Source of the DNA: Erysipelotrichaceae bacterium
GTDB lineage: Bacteria > Bacillota_I > Bacilli_A > Erysipelotrichales > Erysipelotrichaceae
DNA length: 35,179 bases
Direction of reading: 5' to 3'
Assembly: GCA_017431405.1 (NCBI GenBank)
Contig: JAFRLB010000102.1
Span: forward strand, 1-35,179
The notes under the pieces are model-generated. The model saw nothing but the letters and a program-made list of their open reading frames with translations, had not been told where the DNA came from and did not search any database. The stretch's first letter is position 1. Every line of letters begins with the position of its first letter. Below, piece after piece: positions 31,813 through 35,179 of the stretch. The position numbers were made by a program, and so were the translations under genes.

Positions 31813-31921
31813 TATCTGTTACTTCAAACTGTTTCTTTGTTGTATCAAGTCTCAGGATCACATCACTCTTCTCTGCTATCGTAAGGTCATGTGTTACCAT
31901 GATTATGCACTTATCATGTCT
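31787..31921 (-). pseudogene. 3' remnant of an ABC transporter ATPase gene
   Basis: The frame after an upstream TGA reads, in pieces, DKCIIMVTHDLTIAEKSDVI and a tail ending RLEFMVE before TAA. VTHD is the H-loop histidine motif that ends every ABC ATPase, with the LTIAEKSDVIL stretch normal for MacB/LolD-type subunits. Everything before it (Walker A, signature, Walker B) is missing. The fragment overlaps the last 19 bases of the XRE gene in another frame and retains its old terminator. A deletion or recombination has joined the regulator gene to this end. Confidence 0.8.
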
Positions 31922-32832
31922 TCAAGCATTAACAGGTAAGCTTCCTGTACAGATTGGCATACCTGTTCAACATTCATCCCAGGATCATTCTCACGGTCAA
32001 TGAATGTTATTATTTCATATGTATATCCGTTTATATGTGCTTCACAGTTTACCTGAATATGTCCGGAATCTATCTGTTTTGTTTCCAGCCACACCTTGTT
32101 ACCGTTAATAAGCACCGGCTCATCTTCAAAGTCATTATATCCTTTGCAAACTGATAAATCAAACCGGTTATCAATGCCTTCCAGCTTGACGAATCCGTAA
32201 ACAATATAGTGGCTATCCGGTTTTCTGTTTAATAAATGAATATAATATTTTTCTCCTGTGAAGCCATATTTTCCCAAATCAGGAAATTGCACATCATCAA
32301 AAGCAGCAGCGACTTCTTTCTGTAGCTCTCCATAGCTTTCCAAAGGTTTCATGTAATCAGAGTGATAGGAATTACGATAATAGAGCAGACCGCAAATGGC
32401 AAAAAGCACCAGGGCACACAATAACGCTTTCTTAATATAACTGTTTAACTTATCCATTTCTGAACTGCTAGATAATGTAACCAGGCTAGTTTTAATACTT
32501 TCTATTCCGTCATTGATATCGCTGACTTTTTCTTCAGTAGTAACCATTCTGTCATTTATGCTCTGGATGTCCGAATTAACCTTAGAAAGTTTACGATCAA
32601 CTTCCTTATCTATGCTGATTTCCCCTTCAAATATCTCTTTCAAAGACACCCCAAACTCATTACAGATGTGAATGATATCTTCCATGGAAGGGATGCTTTC
32701 ACCATTCTCCCACCTTTTTACAGTCCTTCCTGATACACCTAAAAGCTCTCCCATGTCTTCACGGGACAGATCTCTGGAATTTCTTAACCTTGCCAATAGC
32801 TTACTGAGTTTGGTTCTGTCCAGCTCCTTCAT
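31903..32832 (-). CDS. Membrane-anchored XRE-family regulator
   Basis: 309 residues. Residues 8-62 are a Cro/CI-type helix-turn-helix (LARLRNSRDLSREDMGELLGVSGRTVKRWENGESIPS). Then a charged coiled-coil linker (about 75-125), one membrane helix (about 134-151, ALLCALVLFAICGLLYY) and an extracytoplasmic domain of about 155 residues. This is the plan of a one-component sensor, as in ToxR-like or BlaR-unrelated membrane regulators. The last codons (DMISA) come from sequence of the broken ATPase gene, so the C-terminus may be altered. AAGGA precedes the ATG. Confidence 0.88.
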   Translation of the reverse strand: MKELDRTKLSKLLARLRNSRDLSREDMGELLGVSGRTVKRWENGESIPSMEDIIHICNEFGVSLKEIFEGEISIDKEVDRKLSKVNSDIQSINDRMVTTEEKVSDINDGIESIKTSLVTLSSSSEMDKLNSYIKKALLCALVLFAICGLLYYRNSYHSDYMKPLESYGELQKEVAAAFDDVQFPDLGKYGFTGEKYYIHLLNRKPDSHYIVYGFVKLEGIDNRFDLSVCKGYNDFEDEPVLINGNKVWLETKQIDSGHIQVNCEAHINGYTYEIITFIDRENDPGMNVEQVCQSVQEAYLLMLEDMISA

Positions 32833-32874
32833 AATATCCTTTCCATTCCTGTTGAATACTTCGATTACACTTTA

Positions 32875-32880
32875 ATTATA
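32875..32880 (-). promoter_or_regulatory. -10 box of the XRE regulator gene
   Basis: Perfect TATAAT on the minus strand, 29 bases before the AAAGGA ribosome site. No good -35 at 17 bases. Confidence 0.55.
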
Positions 32881-32901
32881 TCCGTATTTCATGATTTTAA
32901 C

Positions 32902-32948
32902 GGACCAATTCTGTCACAAAATAGGACAGTTATGTCCCAAAGGACTGT
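32902..32948. promoter_or_regulatory. Cluster of GGAC/GTCC boxes upstream of the XRE gene
   Basis: GGACAGTTATGTCC (32924-32937, arms GGACA/TGTCC), AGGACTGT (32941-32948), CTGTCA (32911-32916) and GGACC (32902-32906) crowd just upstream of the promoter. Possible sites for the regulator's own product. Confidence 0.5.
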
Positions 32949-32960
32949 AAAATGAAAAAC

Positions 32961-32980
32961 GAGCCCTCATTCCAGGGCTC
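32961..32980 (-). terminator. Terminator of the Opp/ApbE-like operon
   Basis: GAGCCCT, six-base loop, AGGGCTC, then GTTTTTC on the minus strand. Confidence 0.88.
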
Positions 32981-33002
32981 ATTTCAGTTCTAATTAACAT
33001 TT

Positions 33003-34232
33003 CTAATTATTCATGAATACCTTATTGTATTTCTCATACACCTGCATGTTGTCATCAGCGTGACTGCTGTAGTAAACAGTACCATTGACAATGTATACTG
33101 AGCTGATGTCAGCCTTGCCGACAGGCTTCAGACTGTTTTCATAATACTCAGGTATCAGATCCATCAGTATCTCAGCACAGCTCAGGTTTTCTGAATATGC
33201 AACATATGTTCTGATACTTTCATCAGCGTTCAATGCATCACTCATTCTTAAATGAGGTGTTCTTATGGTTCCATCTGAATATTTGTAGTAATCAGTATCC
33301 AGTTCACTTAAAGGATAGCTTTTTCTTAACACAAAGGCATCGCCTTTATCATGGTATAAATTACCAGCCTGGAAAACACTTCCGTCAACATAGTCAAACA
33401 AATAGTACTCATATTCAAAGTCACCAAGTACCCGGCTGTAGCCGTCATTACTTGCCAGATTACCGTGGGTAAAGCCGTTTTCAATCAGGTTATCAGCCAG
33501 ATAATCGGCCACAAAGGCATTCCTCATCCAGTTAAGATCAACATAGTAATGGAAGTCATTGTCTTTTGCGAATTGTAGGTAATCGTCTGAAACATTAAGC
33601 CTCAGAGTATTGTTGCCCTTCAGTTCAACGCTGACCTTGTTTTCATCATTAACGAAGCTCAGAACTTCCTGATACAGATTAAAGTATTCCTCACTGTAAT
33701 ACTGGTCAAAGTATTCTGCTGAAGTATCGCTGTCTGCGTATAAGACACTTACATAGTTTTCATAAACAGGTCCAAGGAACATGTATCTGTTACCGTACCT
33801 GTTCAATAATTCTAGCGCCGAATATAAGGTGTCAGAGACATTGACATCCTCATTAGGATGCTTATTCAGATAAGCGAGGTTATGATAACCGTCGTAGTCA
33901 TTGTAAATGTCGAATTCCTTATACGCTTCTTCACACAGCCTCGTATACAGTGTAACAAGTGTTTTTCTTTCTGCGGTTGGCGAACCGTTTTCTCCCAGAT
34001 AATAATTAAAGGTAAACTCACTGCCACTGTTTACCTGTGACGATGAGTTTACCTCTATGATATTCCAACCTTTATTACTGCTGGTTAGTTGTGATATACC
34101 ATAACCAATCGCCACCCCGGCAACAATCAATGCCAGTATAACCAATATTATCCTTCGTTTGATGTTTGACTCATCAAGTTCGATCTTTTCAATCGGTTGA
34201 GCATATGTACTGCTGCGAGATGTTCGTTTCAT
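33003..34232 (-). CDS. Degenerate ApbE-like membrane protein
   Basis: 409 residues. A basic N-terminus, one membrane helix (about 28-49) and an extracytoplasmic domain. Order and spacing recall the flavin transferase ApbE: a helical EFDIYNDYDGYHNLAYLNKHP like the 'dSdlsrLN' region, VSDTLYSALELLNRYG, then YYVDLNWMRNAFVADYLADNL in place of ldlggiaKGyavD, and IRTPHLRMSDALN in place of the HIiDPrTG metal loop. The key Lys/Gly and DPxTG residues are lost, so catalysis is unlikely. The assignment rests on pattern only. It starts one base after the oppF stop. Confidence 0.5.
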   Translation of the reverse strand: MKRTSRSSTYAQPIEKIELDESNIKRRIILVILALIVAGVAIGYGISQLTSSNKGWNIIEVNSSSQVNSGSEFTFNYYLGENGSPTAERKTLVTLYTRLCEEAYKEFDIYNDYDGYHNLAYLNKHPNEDVNVSDTLYSALELLNRYGNRYMFLGPVYENYVSVLYADSDTSAEYFDQYYSEEYFNLYQEVLSFVNDENKVSVELKGNNTLRLNVSDDYLQFAKDNDFHYYVDLNWMRNAFVADYLADNLIENGFTHGNLASNDGYSRVLGDFEYEYYLFDYVDGSVFQAGNLYHDKGDAFVLRKSYPLSELDTDYYKYSDGTIRTPHLRMSDALNADESIRTYVAYSENLSCAEILMDLIPEYYENSLKPVGKADISSVYIVNGTVYYSSHADDNMQVYEKYNKVFMNN

Positions 34233-34233
34233 G

Positions 34234-35179
34234 TTAAATCACCACTAATAATAATCCTAAAGCTAAGATAGCTATGATGACTGCTCTGATGATCAGGCCA
34301 ATGATAGCGCCCTTCTTACATGCTCTTGAGTTATAGACATGCTGTTTTGTTAAGAATATGAATGATGCTATCAGGGCCAGTATCGGCAGTATTGCACCAA
34401 AAACAATGTACCAGTTGCTTCCGGTATCATGAACAGGTCTCTTCAGGAATTCAAGTTCAGCCTGAGTAATGGCTGTATTGATTCTTTCTTCTTCCCTGAT
34501 CTCTCTGGAAGTAACAACGTTGATAGTCTTGATTTGTTCATTCTTTTCACGGATCTCCTTGTATCTGGCAATTTCTTCCTTATTGCCGTAAACAAAGTGA
34601 TGATGTCCGATATCTACCAGTTCAGGCTTGTCAACTGAATAGTCATGTACACTTGGATCATAGGTAAATAATACCTTGTTCTTTTCCAGTTTTGGATCTG
34701 GAATTGGAATTGCTGAAATAAGTGAATGAGTATATGGATGTAATGGATAATCGAATAACTCTTCTGATTCAGCGATTTCAACGATGTTGCCCTTATAGAT
34801 AACCGCAATACGGTCAGATATGAATCTTACGATTGACAGGTCATGAGCAATGAATAAATATGTTAAGCCTTTCTCTCTCTGGAACTTCTTCAACAGGTTT
34901 AAAATCTGAGCACGAATAGAGACGTCCAGAGCACTGATTGGCTCGTCTGCGACTACTAATTCAGGTTCCATGACCATTGCTCTGGCAAGGCCTATTCTCT
35001 GTCTCTGGCCACCTGAGAATTCATGTGGATAACGGGTCAGATGCTCCGGCAACAAGCCTACGGCATTGATCATGTTTTCAACCTTCTGAACTCTGTCTTC
35101 CTCATCTTCAAATAACTTGAAGTTATACAGACCTTCAGAAATGATGTAGTCTACGGTTGCACGTTCATTTAATGAAGCA
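34234..35179 (-). CDS. oppF: Oligopeptide ABC transporter ATPase OppF, with C-terminal membrane extension (partial)
   Basis: The 5' part is beyond the right edge; the frame stays open to base 35179. Seen: [34 protein letters not shown] (signature), [13 protein letters not shown] (Walker B), IAHDL (H-loop) and the C-terminal [18 protein letters not shown] that marks OppF/DppF-type subunits. After that the protein runs on for about 130 residues with a charged helix ([16 protein letters not shown]) and two membrane helices (about [20 protein letters not shown] and [20 protein letters not shown]). Normal OppF ends before this. Directly followed by the ApbE-like gene. Confidence 0.88.
   Translation of the reverse strand, partial: ASLNERATVDYIISEGLYNFKLFEDEEDRVQKVENMINAVGLLPEHLTRYPHEFSGGQRQRIGLARAMVMEPELVVADEPISALDVSIRAQILNLLKKFQREKGLTYLFIAHDLSIVRFISDRIAVIYKGNIVEIAESEELFDYPLHPYTHSLISAIPIPDPKLEKNKVLFTYDPSVHDYSVDKPELVDIGHHHFVYGNKEEIARYKEIREKNEQIKTINVVTSREIREEERINTAITQAELEFLKRPVHDTGSNWYIVFGAILPILALIASFIFLTKQHVYNSRACKKGAIIGLIIRAVIIAILALGLLLVVI

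Noticed and set aside
1..35179. Insertion sequences, prophage or integron parts
   Set aside because: No transposase, integrase or phage structural motif was found in any frame.

Overview
The window looks like chromosome from a low-GC, anaerobic member of the Bacillota. The signs are AT-rich intergenic DNA, GGAGG-type ribosome binding sites, consensus SigA-type promoters, hairpin-plus-T-run terminators, a class III (oxygen-sensitive) ribonucleotide reductase, and Gram-positive families such as YitT, DUF1461 and DUF4298. An Erysipelotrichia-like host is my best guess, from general gene flavour only. Almost every gene is on the minus strand, in line with the 16S rRNA gene whose first bases sit at the left edge. 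There are only two plus-strand proteins (a sugar nucleotidyltransferase and a lipoprotein) and one plus-strand small RNA candidate.

Layout, left to right. 1-322: 5' end of 16S rRNA with its leader and promoter. 323-3716: a MacAB-like export operon (adaptor, ATPase, FtsX permease), then a previously untracked 26-residue membrane peptide and an AlkZ-related protein. 3729-5754: rmuC and a YitT transporter. 5777-6442: a 56-residue membrane protein and a RidA with an added cysteine cluster. 6453-10972: a seven-gene, overlapping operon with two thioredoxin-like lipoproteins, a pseudouridine-kinase-like PfkB protein, an AAC(3)-family acetyltransferase, RdgB, a DUF1461 membrane protein and TrmL. 10998-11145: a consensus plus-strand promoter driving a compact three-hairpin RNA candidate. 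11147-15675: a TetR-controlled galactoside operon (GH2, GH36). 15701-17146: DUF4298 protein and DeoC. 17165-20277: a divergent EF-G-like GTPase, an ankyrin protein with exact 99-bp DNA periodicity, and an orphan small gene or RNA with its own promoter and terminator. 20386-25309: nucleotidyltransferase, M18 aminopeptidase, O-methyltransferase, lipoprotein, coiled-coil protein and MntP. 25327-26233: tRNA-Leu(CAA) and a Phd/PIN toxin-antitoxin pair. 26240-29875: the anaerobic ribonucleotide reductase module. 29919-31742: DUF4037 and TPR proteins. 31773-32948: a membrane-anchored XRE regulator followed by the remnant of an ABC ATPase. 32961-35179: a degenerate ApbE-like membrane protein and an OppF ATPase with an extra membrane tail, cut by the right edge.

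The strongest candidates for something undescribed are: (1) the anaerobic reductase module, where a MarR-type DNA-binding domain is fused to the radical-SAM activase and the reductase carries its own redoxin, with palindromes on the promoter suggesting autoregulation; (2) the RNA candidate at 11033-11145; (3) the small transcription unit at 20063-20277; and (4) the OppF/ApbE-like pair with extra membrane parts. All functional calls come from reading translated sequence and motifs; no database search was possible.
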